Shown here in pieces: positions 35,130 through 43,996 of a stretch of 64,000 nucleotides of DNA. Numbering within the stretch: position 1 is the stretch's first letter; every line of letters starts with the position of its first letter. The stretch covers positions 11,166 to 75,165 of the forward strand of contig JAQBQL010000197.1 in the NCBI GenBank assembly GCA_028287035.1, written 5' to 3'. The DNA is from Labilithrix sp. (lineage in GTDB: Bacteria > Myxococcota > Polyangia > Polyangiales > Polyangiaceae). A program made the position numbers and the translations under genes. Under the pieces are notes generated by a model. The model did not search any database. It saw nothing but the letters and a program-made list of their open reading frames with translations, and was not told where the DNA came from.

Positions 35130-36497
35130 TCACGCGAGCGGCTCGAGGCTCTGCAGCGTCGTCGGCACGAGCTCGCTGACGGTGGGGTGCGCGTGCACCG
35201 CACGCGAGATCACCGTGTAAGGAGCCTTCGCGTACATCACGTCGGCGATCGCATGGATCGCCTCGTCGCCCTCGATCCCGAGGATCGCGGCGCCGAGGAT
35301 CTCCTTCGATCGTTCGTCGACCATGATCTTGATGAAGCCGTAGGTCTCGGAGCGCTCGCGGGCGCGAGCGACGCGCGTCATGCTGCGTTTTCCGACGAGC
35401 ACCTTGCGGCCCGAGGCGCGCGCCTGCGCCTCGTTCATGCCCACGCGGCCGAGCGGCGGGTCGGTGTAGAGCGCGTAGATCGGGAAGCGATCGTGGACCC
35501 GGCGCGGCTCACCGTCGAGCACGTTGGCGGCGACGATCTCGTAGTCGTTGTACGAGGTATGCGTGAACGCCCCGCGGCCGTTGCAGTCGCCCATCGCCCA
35601 GATCTCCGGCACGTTCGTGCGCAGCTGATCGTCGACTCGGACGTAGCCGTGCTCGTCGAGGTGAACGCCCGCCGCCTCGAGGCCGAGGTCGCCCGTGTTG
35701 GGGGTGCGGCCGACCGCCAGGAGCAGGTGGCTGCCCTCCAGCCGGTGCCGGTCGGTCACGAGGGTGACGCGGCCGTTCGCGTGCTCAACGCACATCGCCT
35801 TCTCGCCGAGGTGCACGTCGATCCCCTCGTCGACGAGGATCCGGTGCAGCTCGGCGGACACGTCCTCGTCCTCCCGCGACAGGAGCCGCGGTCCCTGCTC
35901 GACGACCGTCACGTCAGCCCCGAGGCGTCGCACGATCTGCGCGAATTCGAGGGCGATGTAGCTGCCCCCGAGCACCACGAGATGCGCCGGCACCTCGTCG
36001 AGGTCCATCATCGAGTGATTCGTCAGGAAAGGGCCGTCGGTGAGCCCCGGGAGCTCCGGCACGCGCGCGCGCGCCCCGACGTTCAGGAACGTGTGCTTGG
36101 TCGTGAAGGTACGGTCGCCCACCGCGATCTCGTGCTTCGACGTGAAGCGCGCGTGTCCGGCGACGAGCTCGAGGTTCTTCGTGCCGGCGATCCAGTCCGC
36201 GAGACTCTTCACCGAGGCGGCGACCACCTCGTCCTTCCGGGCCTTCACGCGCTTCATGTCGACGGTGATCGGCCCCGACGTCACGACGCCCCAGCGGGCG
36301 GCGTTCCGCGCCACCCACGCGGCGCGCGCGCTGGCGACGAGCGCCTTCGTCGGGGTGCAGCCGTCGTTCACGCACGTGCCGCCGAGGCCCCGGCGCTCGA
36401 CGAGGACCACGCGCTGTCCGGTCTGGGCGAGCCGCACGGCGAGCGACGGCCCCGCCTGACCTGCGCCGATCACGACTGCATCGACTCGCTCGCTCAT
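35130..36497 (-). CDS. FAD-dependent disulfide oxidoreductase (MerA/Lpd-like)
   Basis: 455 residues. FAD motif GAGQAG at 11-16; redox disulfide C42-X4-C47 in GTCVNDGCTPTK; a second nucleotide-binding GGSYIA; FAD-binding GDCNG; and C-terminal HAHPTVSE that gives the active-site His-Glu base. This is a complete class I pyridine nucleotide-disulfide reductase. It lacks the N-terminal metal-binding domain and the C-terminal vicinal cysteines of true mercuric reductases, so an RclA- or Lpd-like redox role is more likely than mercury detoxification. The gene stands alone: 54 bp before bactofilin, and divergent from the beta-propeller gene. Confidence 0.87.
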   Translation of the reverse strand: MSERVDAVVIGAGQAGPSLAVRLAQTGQRVVLVERRGLGGTCVNDGCTPTKALVASARAAWVARNAARWGVVTSGPITVDMKRVKARKDEVVAASVKSLADWIAGTKNLELVAGHARFTSKHEIAVGDRTFTTKHTFLNVGARARVPELPGLTDGPFLTNHSMMDLDEVPAHLVVLGGSYIALEFAQIVRRLGADVTVVEQGPRLLSREDEDVSAELHRILVDEGIDVHLGEKAMCVEHANGRVTLVTDRHRLEGSHLLLAVGRTPNTGDLGLEAAGVHLDEHGYVRVDDQLRTNVPEIWAMGDCNGRGAFTHTSYNDYEIVAANVLDGEPRRVHDRFPIYALYTDPPLGRVGMNEAQARASGRKVLVGKRSMTRVARARERSETYGFIKIMVDERSKEILGAAILGIEGDEAIHAIADVMYAKAPYTVISRAVHAHPTVSELVPTTLQSLEPLA

Positions 36498-36618
36498 GGG
36501 CGCGGCACTCTCTCACGACCGCGCTGCGGGCGGTAGGCGGCGCGTCCGGCGGAGGGCCACCGCGCAACTTTCTTCGCGCACGCCGGAACCTTTCGTCGCC
36601 TCGTTCGTCTCGTGTGGG

Positions 36619-38960
36619 ATGCATCTGTCGCGCGTCTCCGCCCTCGCGTCCCTCGCCGGCCTGGCCGGCCTCGCCGCCACCGCCGCCTGCGGCTCTCCCC
36701 CGGCAGCCGTCGGCACCACCGCGGGACGTCCCGCGCCCGCAGTGGTCGCGGCGGCCCCCGCGGGATCCGCCCAGGCCCGGAAGAAGCAAGCCGCCATCCC
36801 GGAGCGGCCGGCGCCGCCGCGCATCACGACGCCGATGGCCGGGGAGCCGGACGGCGCGCAACTCGCCGAGACGCACCTCCTCGCCGCCTCGTGCGAGAGC
36901 GTGTCCTCCGAGGAGATCGCGGCGACCATCAAGGCGATGCGCGCCGACGTCGATGCCTCGTTCAAGCGCTGGCACGACGACCAGCCCGGATGCTGGGCGC
37001 AGGATCGCGCCGAGTACGAGATGCGCAAGGAGGAGGAGCGCGGCGGCGAGGACATCTCCTTCGGCGGTGGCGGCGTCCGGGCGATCGGCAGCGGCCGCGG
37101 CGCCGCGGGCTACGGCACGATGCGGGCCTACGCCCCCCCGCGCGCGCTCGCCGGCGCCGCCGCCGCGCCCAGCGGCGCTTCCGACCCCAGCGTGAATGCG
37201 CGTGACAAGAGCGGCGGCCCCGCCCGGGCGGCCAGCGCGTCGGGGACGAACAACCAGGTCGCCTCGGTCGACGAGGCAGACATCGTCAAGAACGACGGCC
37301 GCTACGTGTACCTCGCGGCGAACGGGGCGCTCCGCATCGTCGAGGCCATGAACCCGCGGATGATCTCGGTGACGAAGCTCCCCGGCGCGGTGCGCGAGAT
37401 GTTCGTCGAGGGGGATCGCGCCGTCGTCTACACGTCGAGCACCGGCGCCGCAAAGCGCTGCACGTACGGCTACGACTGCCAGTTCACCGGGACGGCAGCA
37501 CCACCAAGGTCCTCGTCCTCGACATCACCGACCGCGGAGCGCCGAAGGTGGTGCGGACCCTGGAGCTCTCCGGGTCGCTCATGGCCGCGCGCCGCATCGG
37601 CAACGCGGTGCACACGGTCACCGCCGATCACGACCTCGGCGGCCAGCAGCTCTACGCCGCGTGGCCCGCCGGCCTCGGCACGTGCGGCACCGCCGAGAAG
37701 GAGGTCCGCGCCGCCTTCTCGAAGCTGAAGGCGGAGAACGAGCAGAAGATCCGCGGCCGGTCGGGCTCCATCTTCCCCAGCATCCGGGACAACGGAAACA
37801 CGCTGGCGGTCTGCGCCGGCGACAAGAAGCTGCTCCGCACCCGGATCCGCGACGGTGAGGCCTTCACGTCCGTCACCTCGTTCGACCTCACCGACGATCG
37901 CACCGCGCCCACCAGCGCGACGGTCCAGAGCCGGCCCGGGGCCGTGTTCGCCTCGCGCGACGCGCTCTACTTCTCGGTGGTGCACCACCGAAGCGCGGTC
38001 GGCGGCTGGTTCTCGGGGTCCTACGGCACGCAGGACGAGGCGAGCGAGATCCACAAGTTCTCGATCGGCGACAAGCCGGCGCTCACCGCGTATTCCGGGA
38101 GCGGCATCGTCCCGGGGCACGTGCTGAACCAGTTCTCGATGGACGAGTGGTCAGGGTACCTGCGCGTCGCCACCACGACCGGGCACGTCCCCGATCCGAA
38201 GGTGGCGAGCGCCGTGTCGGTCCTCGCGTCGAACGCGAAGGGCGACCTCGTTCGCGTCGGCGCCGCGACGGGAATCGCGCCCGGCGAGGACATCCGCGCG
38301 GTGCGCTTCGATGGGGACCGCGGGTACGTGGTCACGTTCAAGAAGACCGACCCGCTCTTCGTCCTCGACCTCTACGAGCCCTCGCGACCGTCCATCCTCG
38401 GCGAGCTCAAGATCCCGGGCTTCTCGACGTACATGCACCGGATCGACCCCGAGCACCTCCTGTCGATCGGCTTCGACGCGAACGACCACGGCGGCTTCGC
38501 CTACTTCGACGGCGTCATCCTCCAGCTCTTCGACGTGAAGAACCCGACCGACCCGCGCCTCCTCTTCAAGGAGAAGATCGGCACGCGTGGGTCGAGCTCG
38601 GAGGCGGCGACCGACCACCTCGCGTTCAACTACTTCGCCGATCGCGGGCTCCTCGCCGTCCCCATGACCGAGTGCGCCGGCGGCGGCGACGGGCGGAACG
38701 GCAACGAGGTCGCGTTCAGCGGCCTCTACGTCTACGACGTGGACCTCGAGCGCGGCTTCACGCGGCTCGGCGGCGTCGACCACGCCGACCACGGGCCCGG
38801 CCAGGCGAGCTGCAACACGTGGTGGTCGAACGCGAGCTCCGCGGTGAAGCGCAGCGTCTTCCTCGACGACCTCGTCTACTCGATCGCCACCGACCGCGTG
38901 AAAGTCCAGCGAATGAGCCACTTCGGCACCGACCTGGCGAGCCTGTCGCTCACCGACTGA
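36619..38960 (+). pseudogene. secreted beta-propeller lipoprotein gene interrupted by a one-base frameshift
   Basis: The 5' part begins at ATG 36619. It has a lipoprotein signal ending ATAAC and the family signature NNQVASVDEADIVKNDG near residue 210, and reads to about 37488 (QFTG). The natural continuation DGSTTKVLVLDITDRGAP lies in another frame from 37491 and then runs to 38960 (about 490 residues). Adding one G to the GGG at 37489-37491 joins them into a chain of about 780 residues of the beta-propeller secreted protein family (PF09826-type). No slippery heptamer is visible, so it is a base-call error or a recent null mutation rather than programmed shifting. Both parts keep normal codon bias. 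The role would be extracellular binding at the surface. Confidence 0.85.
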
Positions 38961-39023
38961 CGCGCCGCGCCTCGGCCGGAGCTCTTGCGCCGCGGGCGTC
39001 GCTGATGTCGACTCCGCGGCGCG

Positions 39024-41204
39024 ATGCGAAAGCTATTCTCGGGTGGTGCACCTCTCCTCGGCCTCCTCCTCCTCTCCCTCGCGCCTGCCGCGTGCGGGTC
39101 ACCGCCCGAGCCCGGTCCGGCGCCGCGCCCCGCTGCGAGCGCAGCGATGAGCGCCGCCCCCAGGGCCGCGGCCCCGCCCTCCGCCGACGTCGCGACGTTG
39201 CTGGCGCCCTGGAGCGCCAACAGCAAGGCGTACGGCGGGGTCCCGCCCTTCGCGAGCGTCAAGGTGTCGGCCTTCGAGCCGGCCTTCGCGATCGCGATGA
39301 ACACGCAGCGGCAGGAGATCAAGGCGATCACCGATCAGGCGGCGCCGCCGACGTTCGAGAACACGTGCGTCGCGCTCGAGAGCTCGGGGCGCCAGGTGGA
39401 CAACGTCGAGACGCTCTACGACGTGTGGGCGTCGACCATGAACAGCGCCGACTTCCAGGTGGTCGAGAAGAACATGGCGCCGCGGCTCGCCGCGTTCGGT
39501 GACGAGATCGTCCAGAATGCCGAGCTCTTCGCCCGCATCAAGGCGGTCTACGAGAGCCCCGAGAAGGCGAAGCTGACGCCGGAGCAGCAGCGCCTCGTGT
39601 GGCGCCAGTACACGCGCCGCGTCCGGGCCGGCGCGCAGCTCGACGGCCCGTCCAAGGCGCGGCTCCGCGAGATCAACCAGCGGCTCGCGTCGCTGTTCAC
39701 GACCTTCAGCCAGAACGTGCTCGCGGACGAGGAGGGCTACGTCACTCCCCTTCCCTCCGAGGCCGACCAGGCCGGGCTGCCGGCGTCGGTGAAGACGAAC
39801 AAGGTGACGAACACGCGTTCGTCGATCGAGCCGTTCCTCACGTACTCGACGCGCGAGGACCTCCGGAAGGTCGTCTGGACGAACTTCGTGAACCGCGGCG
39901 ACAACGGCGGCGCCCACGACAACAATGCGACGATCACCGAGATCCTGAAGCTCCGCGCCGAGCGCGCGAAGCTCCTCGGCTTCGCCACGCACGCGCACTG
40001 GCGCCTCGAGGACGCGATGGCGAAGACGCCGGAGCGCGCGATGGCGCTCATGGAGGAGGTCTGGAAGCCCGCCACCCAGCGCGTCCACGAGGAGGTCGCC
40101 GACATGCAGGCGATCGCCGACAAGACCGGCCACAAGGGCAAGATCAATCCCTGGGATTACCGCTTCTATGCCGAGAAGGTGCGGAAGGCGAAGTACGACC
40201 TCGATGCCAACGAGGTGAAGCCGTATCTCCAGCTCGAGAAGCTGCGCGAGGGCATGTTCTGGGTGGCCGGCGAGCTCCTGGATCTCTCCTTCACGCCCGT
40301 CACCGACGTGCCCGTCTATCACCCCGACGTCCGCTGGTGGGAGGTCAAGAACCGCACCACCGGCAAGCACGTGGGGCTCTGGTACTTCGACCCGTATGCC
40401 CGGCCGGGCAAGCGCTCCGGCGCGTGGATGAACGCGATCCGCCGGCAGGAGCGGCTCGCCGGCAACGTGAGCACCATCGTCAGCAACAATGCCAACTTCG
40501 TCAAAGGCAAGGACGGGTCGCCGGTCCTCATCTCGTGGACCGACGCGACCACGCTCTTCCACGAGTTCGGGCACGCGCTGCACGGCCTCAGCTCGGACGT
40601 GACGTATCCCTCGCTCTCCGGGACCAACGTGGCGCGCGACTACGTCGAGTTCCCTTCCCAGCTGCTCGAGCACTGGCTTGCCACGCCCGAGGTCCTGAAC
40701 CGGTTCGCCCTCCACGTCGAGACCGGCAAGCCGATCCCCGCCGCCATGGTGGCGAAGATCGAGAAGGCGAAGAACTTCAACCAGGGCTTCGACACCGTCG
40801 AGTACCTGAGCGCCGCGCTCGTCGACATGAAGCTCCACCTCGCGGGCGGCGAGAGCATCGACCCCGACGCCTTCGAGCGCACCACGCTGGAGGCGCTCGG
40901 CATGCCGAAGGAGATCGTGATGCGCCACCGCACGCCGCAGTTCACCCACGTGTTCGCGGGCGACGGCTACTCGGCGGGCTATTACAGCTATCTCTGGGCC
41001 GACACGCTCACCGCCGACGCCTTCGAGGCCTTCAAGGAGGGCAAGGGGCCGTACGACAAGGCCGTCGCCGAGCGTCTCCGCAAGAACGTCCTCGCGGTCG
41101 GTGACACCGTGGATCCGGCCGACGCCTACCGGGCCTTCCGCGGCAAGGATCCGGACACGAAGCCGCTCATGCGGAAGCGGGGCTTCGCGAGCGCGAAGAA
41201 GTGA
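39024..41204 (+). CDS. M3 family peptidyl-dipeptidase lipoprotein (Dcp-like)
   Basis: 726 residues. The lipoprotein signal ends APAAC-G and an Ala/Pro linker follows. The rest is a full-length M3 zinc peptidase. The zinc motif HEFGHALHG starts at H513, with the third ligand glutamate expected near the SQLLEHW segment about 28 residues later. C-terminal GYSAGYYSYLWADT is typical of Dcp/oligopeptidase A. The family cuts short peptides; most members are cytoplasmic, so a lipidated copy suggests digestion of peptides in the periplasm or on the surface. It lies 63 bp after the beta-propeller gene, and the split-barrel ATG overlaps its stop. Confidence 0.92.
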   Translation: MRKLFSGGAPLLGLLLLSLAPAACGSPPEPGPAPRPAASAAMSAAPRAAAPPSADVATLLAPWSANSKAYGGVPPFASVKVSAFEPAFAIAMNTQRQEIKAITDQAAPPTFENTCVALESSGRQVDNVETLYDVWASTMNSADFQVVEKNMAPRLAAFGDEIVQNAELFARIKAVYESPEKAKLTPEQQRLVWRQYTRRVRAGAQLDGPSKARLREINQRLASLFTTFSQNVLADEEGYVTPLPSEADQAGLPASVKTNKVTNTRSSIEPFLTYSTREDLRKVVWTNFVNRGDNGGAHDNNATITEILKLRAERAKLLGFATHAHWRLEDAMAKTPERAMALMEEVWKPATQRVHEEVADMQAIADKTGHKGKINPWDYRFYAEKVRKAKYDLDANEVKPYLQLEKLREGMFWVAGELLDLSFTPVTDVPVYHPDVRWWEVKNRTTGKHVGLWYFDPYARPGKRSGAWMNAIRRQERLAGNVSTIVSNNANFVKGKDGSPVLISWTDATTLFHEFGHALHGLSSDVTYPSLSGTNVARDYVEFPSQLLEHWLATPEVLNRFALHVETGKPIPAAMVAKIEKAKNFNQGFDTVEYLSAALVDMKLHLAGGESIDPDAFERTTLEALGMPKEIVMRHRTPQFTHVFAGDGYSAGYYSYLWADTLTADAFEAFKEGKGPYDKAVAERLRKNVLAVGDTVDPADAYRAFRGKDPDTKPLMRKRGFASAKK

Positions 41205-41845
41205 TGGGAGGCCACCCCCGTACCGCCCTCACCATCGACTCCGAGGAGCAGCTGCGCGCGATCATCGGGATACCGCTCGAGCTGACCACGAAGAAGATCG
41301 TGGGGCGGCTGAACCGGCTCACCCGGCGGTACATCGAGCTGTCGCCGTTTCTCTGCATCGCGACCAGCGACGAGCACGGCCGCTGCGACGTGAGCCCCCG
41401 GGGGGACCCGCGGGGCTTCGTGCGGATCCTGGACGACCACACGCTGCTCGTCCCGGATCGCCCCGGAAACCGGATTGCCGACTCCCTCGTGAACATCCTC
41501 AGGAACGCTCACGTCGGCCTGCTGTTCGTCATCCCGGGCGTGACCGACACGTTCCGCGTCAACGGCCGCGCGACGCTCACCACCGATCCCGAGCTCCTGG
41601 CCGGCTGCGCCATCGAGGAAAAGGTCCCGAAGCTGGGCATCCTCGTCGACATCGAAGAAGCGTACACGCAGTGCTCGAAGGCCTTCCTGCGCTCGCAGCT
41701 GTGGGATCCCAGCCGCCACGTCGACGGCAAGGAGCTCCCGACCGGCGGCCAGATCCACAAGGAGATCCAGGGCGCAGCGTTCGACGACGCCCGGTACGAC
41801 GAGGAACGCGAAGGGCGGTATGCGCGCCGCGAGGGCTTCTACTGA
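41204..41845 (+). CDS. pyridoxamine 5'-phosphate oxidase-like FMN split-barrel protein
   Basis: 213 residues from ATG 41204, sharing one base with the peptidase stop (TGATG). The split-barrel core runs through FLCIATSDEHGRCDVSPRG, then DDHTLLVPDRPGNRI, NVGLLFVIPG and FRVNGRATL. This order is that of the MSMEG_1061-like flavin/deazaflavin-dependent branch of the pyridoxamine oxidase superfamily. It is probably a flavin-binding redox or detoxification enzyme rather than a vitamin B6 enzyme. Cytoplasmic. Its last 7 bp overlap the convergent acyltransferase end. Confidence 0.85.
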   Translation: MGGHPRTALTIDSEEQLRAIIGIPLELTTKKIVGRLNRLTRRYIELSPFLCIATSDEHGRCDVSPRGDPRGFVRILDDHTLLVPDRPGNRIADSLVNILRNAHVGLLFVIPGVTDTFRVNGRATLTTDPELLAGCAIEEKVPKLGILVDIEEAYTQCSKAFLRSQLWDPSRHVDGKELPTGGQIHKEIQGAAFDDARYDEEREGRYARREGFY

Positions 41846-43218
41846 GCCATCTCCTCGAGCGACTCGCGGCCGTACACCGCGAGGCGCTGGAGGTGCGGGA
41901 GGGTGTCCCGGCACCCCGTGAATCCGAACCCCAGCATTCCCGAATAGCTCTGCACCGTGATGTTCAGCCCATATCCGTGGAACGGGATCGATAGCGGGTA
42001 CATCTCGTCGAGGCGATATCCCCGGAAATAGAGCGGCGACTCCGGCCCCGGCAGGTTCGACACCACGATGTTGAATGCCGGGAGCAGCCGTCCCGCGGCG
42101 CCGGGCAGGAAGGACAGCATCATCGGCGCGAGCGCGAGGGCGCTGTACGGGAGGACCGCGTTCCTCGACATGCCGGAGAGCTGGTCCTTCGCACGCCGGG
42201 TCGACGCGATGATGGTCGCCAGACGCTCCTGCGGATCGGGCACGTCGGTGGCGAGCGACGCCAGGATCGCCCCGAGGGCATTGCCGCTGCCGCCCGGGTC
42301 GTCCTTGGGACGGATGTTCACCGGGACCATCGCCACGAGCGAGGGCTCCGGCAGCGTGCCCAGCTCGCCCAGGTAGCGGCGCAGCGCCGAGCCGCACACC
42401 GCGAGCACCACGTCGTTGACCGTTCCGCCCGCCGCGCTCGCCACCTGCTTGACGCTCTCGACGGTGGCGCTCGCGGTCGCAAAGCGGCGACTGCGCGTGA
42501 TCCGCTGGTTCAGGACCGAACGCGGCGCCTGCAGCGGCGACACGAGCTCGCGGTCGTGATGACGGAACGCCTGCACCGCGCTCATCACCGCGCGGCCCAC
42601 CTCGCGCGTGGTGTCGAGCTGCTCGCGGGCGACGCGCAGCAAGGCGTCGATGGGCGGCTCCTCCACGTGGGTCCGCGCCAGCGCGACGTTCTCGGGCTGC
42701 ACGAAGAAGAGCGGCGTCGTCCGGTTGTCGGCGCTGTGCGACAGCGAGCGGACGAGCGTGCGCATCCCGGTGTAGCCGTCGATGAGCGCGTGATGGACCT
42801 TCACGTAGAGGGCGAAGCGCCCGTTCTCGAGCCCTTCGATGAAGTACGCCTCCCAGGGCGGCCGGTGGAAATCGAGCGGAGTGCCGTGCAGGCGCGACAC
42901 GAGCGTGCCGAGCTCGCGCTGGTCGCCGGGCGACGCCAGCGAGGAGCGGCGGACGTGGTACTCGAGGTCGACGTGCGGCTCCTCCTCCCACGACTGCAGG
43001 GGGCTCGAGAGCAGATCGGGGCGGCTCAGGCGGAGGTTCCACGGGCGCTCGACCCTCGTGATGCGCGCGAGCTCGTCACGCAGCGCGACGCCGAGCGGCT
43101 CCCCGCCCCCGGGCGGCGGCGAGAACTGGAGCAGCGCGCCGACGTGCATCATCACGTCGCGACGCTCCACCGCGAGGAACGCCCGATCGAGCGCGTTGAG
43201 CGGCTTGTGGGCGGTCAT
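41839..43218 (-). CDS. WS/DGAT family wax ester synthase / diacylglycerol acyltransferase
   Basis: 459 residues, normal length. The condensing motif HHXXXDG is HHALIDG at 142-148, followed by the usual PLF-like and ND-type motifs (the NDVVLAVCGSALRRYL block in the middle). The C-terminal half has a VSNLPGP segment as in the family. The enzymes join acyl-CoA to long alcohols or diacylglycerol, making storage lipid at the inner membrane. It is last in an operon with lipoprotein, HrpA and 2OG dioxygenase genes, 43 bp after the dioxygenase. Confidence 0.93.
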   Translation of the reverse strand: MTAHKPLNALDRAFLAVERRDVMMHVGALLQFSPPPGGGEPLGVALRDELARITRVERPWNLRLSRPDLLSSPLQSWEEEPHVDLEYHVRRSSLASPGDQRELGTLVSRLHGTPLDFHRPPWEAYFIEGLENGRFALYVKVHHALIDGYTGMRTLVRSLSHSADNRTTPLFFVQPENVALARTHVEEPPIDALLRVAREQLDTTREVGRAVMSAVQAFRHHDRELVSPLQAPRSVLNQRITRSRRFATASATVESVKQVASAAGGTVNDVVLAVCGSALRRYLGELGTLPEPSLVAMVPVNIRPKDDPGGSGNALGAILASLATDVPDPQERLATIIASTRRAKDQLSGMSRNAVLPYSALALAPMMLSFLPGAAGRLLPAFNIVVSNLPGPESPLYFRGYRLDEMYPLSIPFHGYGLNITVQSYSGMLGFGFTGCRDTLPHLQRLAVYGRESLEEMAQ

Positions 43219-43261
43219 GCCGCGAGCATACGCCAGCGCCCGCCTCGTCGCCGCGCGCTCC

Positions 43262-43996
43262 TCAGGCGCGGCGAAACGTCACGACGAGCACGTCGCGGTA
43301 CGCCGGGCGGTCCGGGTCGATGAGGCCCACCGGCGTGACCCCGTGGAACGCGCGGTCGTCGTCGACGAGCGCCGAGTCCATGGGCTCGGTGAGGGTGAAG
43401 CTGCCGACCGGACGGTGCGCCACGTCCTCCATGCGCGTCTCGCCGCTCTTGATGTTCTCGCGGCGGACCAGCATGACGAGCACCCAGTCGACCCCGTCCC
43501 GGTGCATCCCTTCCGGCGTCGGCTGCCCGTGCATTCCGGGATGGGCCTCGATGCGGAACTGGTGGACCTCGACGTGCCACACGTCGGGCCGCGTGACGCC
43601 TGGCGTGAGCTCGTCGAAGAGGCGATGGCACGTGGCGAGGATGGCCCGCATCGCGGGGTGGCTCGCGATCGCCTCGGTGATGGGGTCGAACCACCGCGCG
43701 ATCCCGCCGTTGAGAGCATTGTAGTCGCGGCTCTGGTAGTGCGGCTGGTGAGGCTTTCGCGTGATGCCCTCGGCCGACGCGGCGAACGCCGCGAAGCGCC
43801 GCCGTCGGTACCGGCCCCCGTCGGCCATGAAGGTGTCGACCCCGAGATCGTTCCAGCTGGCGGCAAACGACTCGAAATCGGCGAGCCCCGCCGGCTCGAG
43901 CACCTCGCGCATGGCCGGCGCTCGCACGAAGGCAAAGCCGTCCCGGAGCAGCGGCGCAGCGAGCGCCTCGAGCGAGGTTCGTTCCACGCCGGTCAC
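43262..43996 (-). CDS. 2-oxoglutarate/Fe(II) dioxygenase family protein
   Basis: 244 residues from GTG 43996, whose GTGA overlaps the HrpA stop codon. The iron-binding facial triad is visible as H165-X-D167 (MHRDG) and H218 (AFHGV), with a later arginine near 230 for 2-oxoglutarate. The overall pattern resembles the PF10014 dioxygenases, which include amino acid hydroxylases. A free amino acid or similar small molecule is the likely substrate, but this is not decided by the sequence. It is translationally coupled between HrpA and the wax ester synthase. Confidence 0.85.
   Translation of the reverse strand: MTGVERTSLEALAAPLLRDGFAFVRAPAMREVLEPAGLADFESFAASWNDLGVDTFMADGGRYRRRRFAAFAASAEGITRKPHQPHYQSRDYNALNGGIARWFDPITEAIASHPAMRAILATCHRLFDELTPGVTRPDVWHVEVHQFRIEAHPGMHGQPTPEGMHRDGVDWVLVMLVRRENIKSGETRMEDVAHRPVGSFTLTEPMDSALVDDDRAFHGVTPVGLIDPDRPAYRDVLVVTFRRA

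Noticed and set aside
35130..36497. Mercuric reductase
   Set aside because: The redox CVNDGC is present, but there is no N-terminal metal-binding domain or C-terminal cysteine pair, and no mer genes nearby.
37480..37510. Programmed -1 frameshift in the beta-propeller gene
   Set aside because: No slippery heptamer or obvious downstream structure; a one-base deletion in a G run is simpler.
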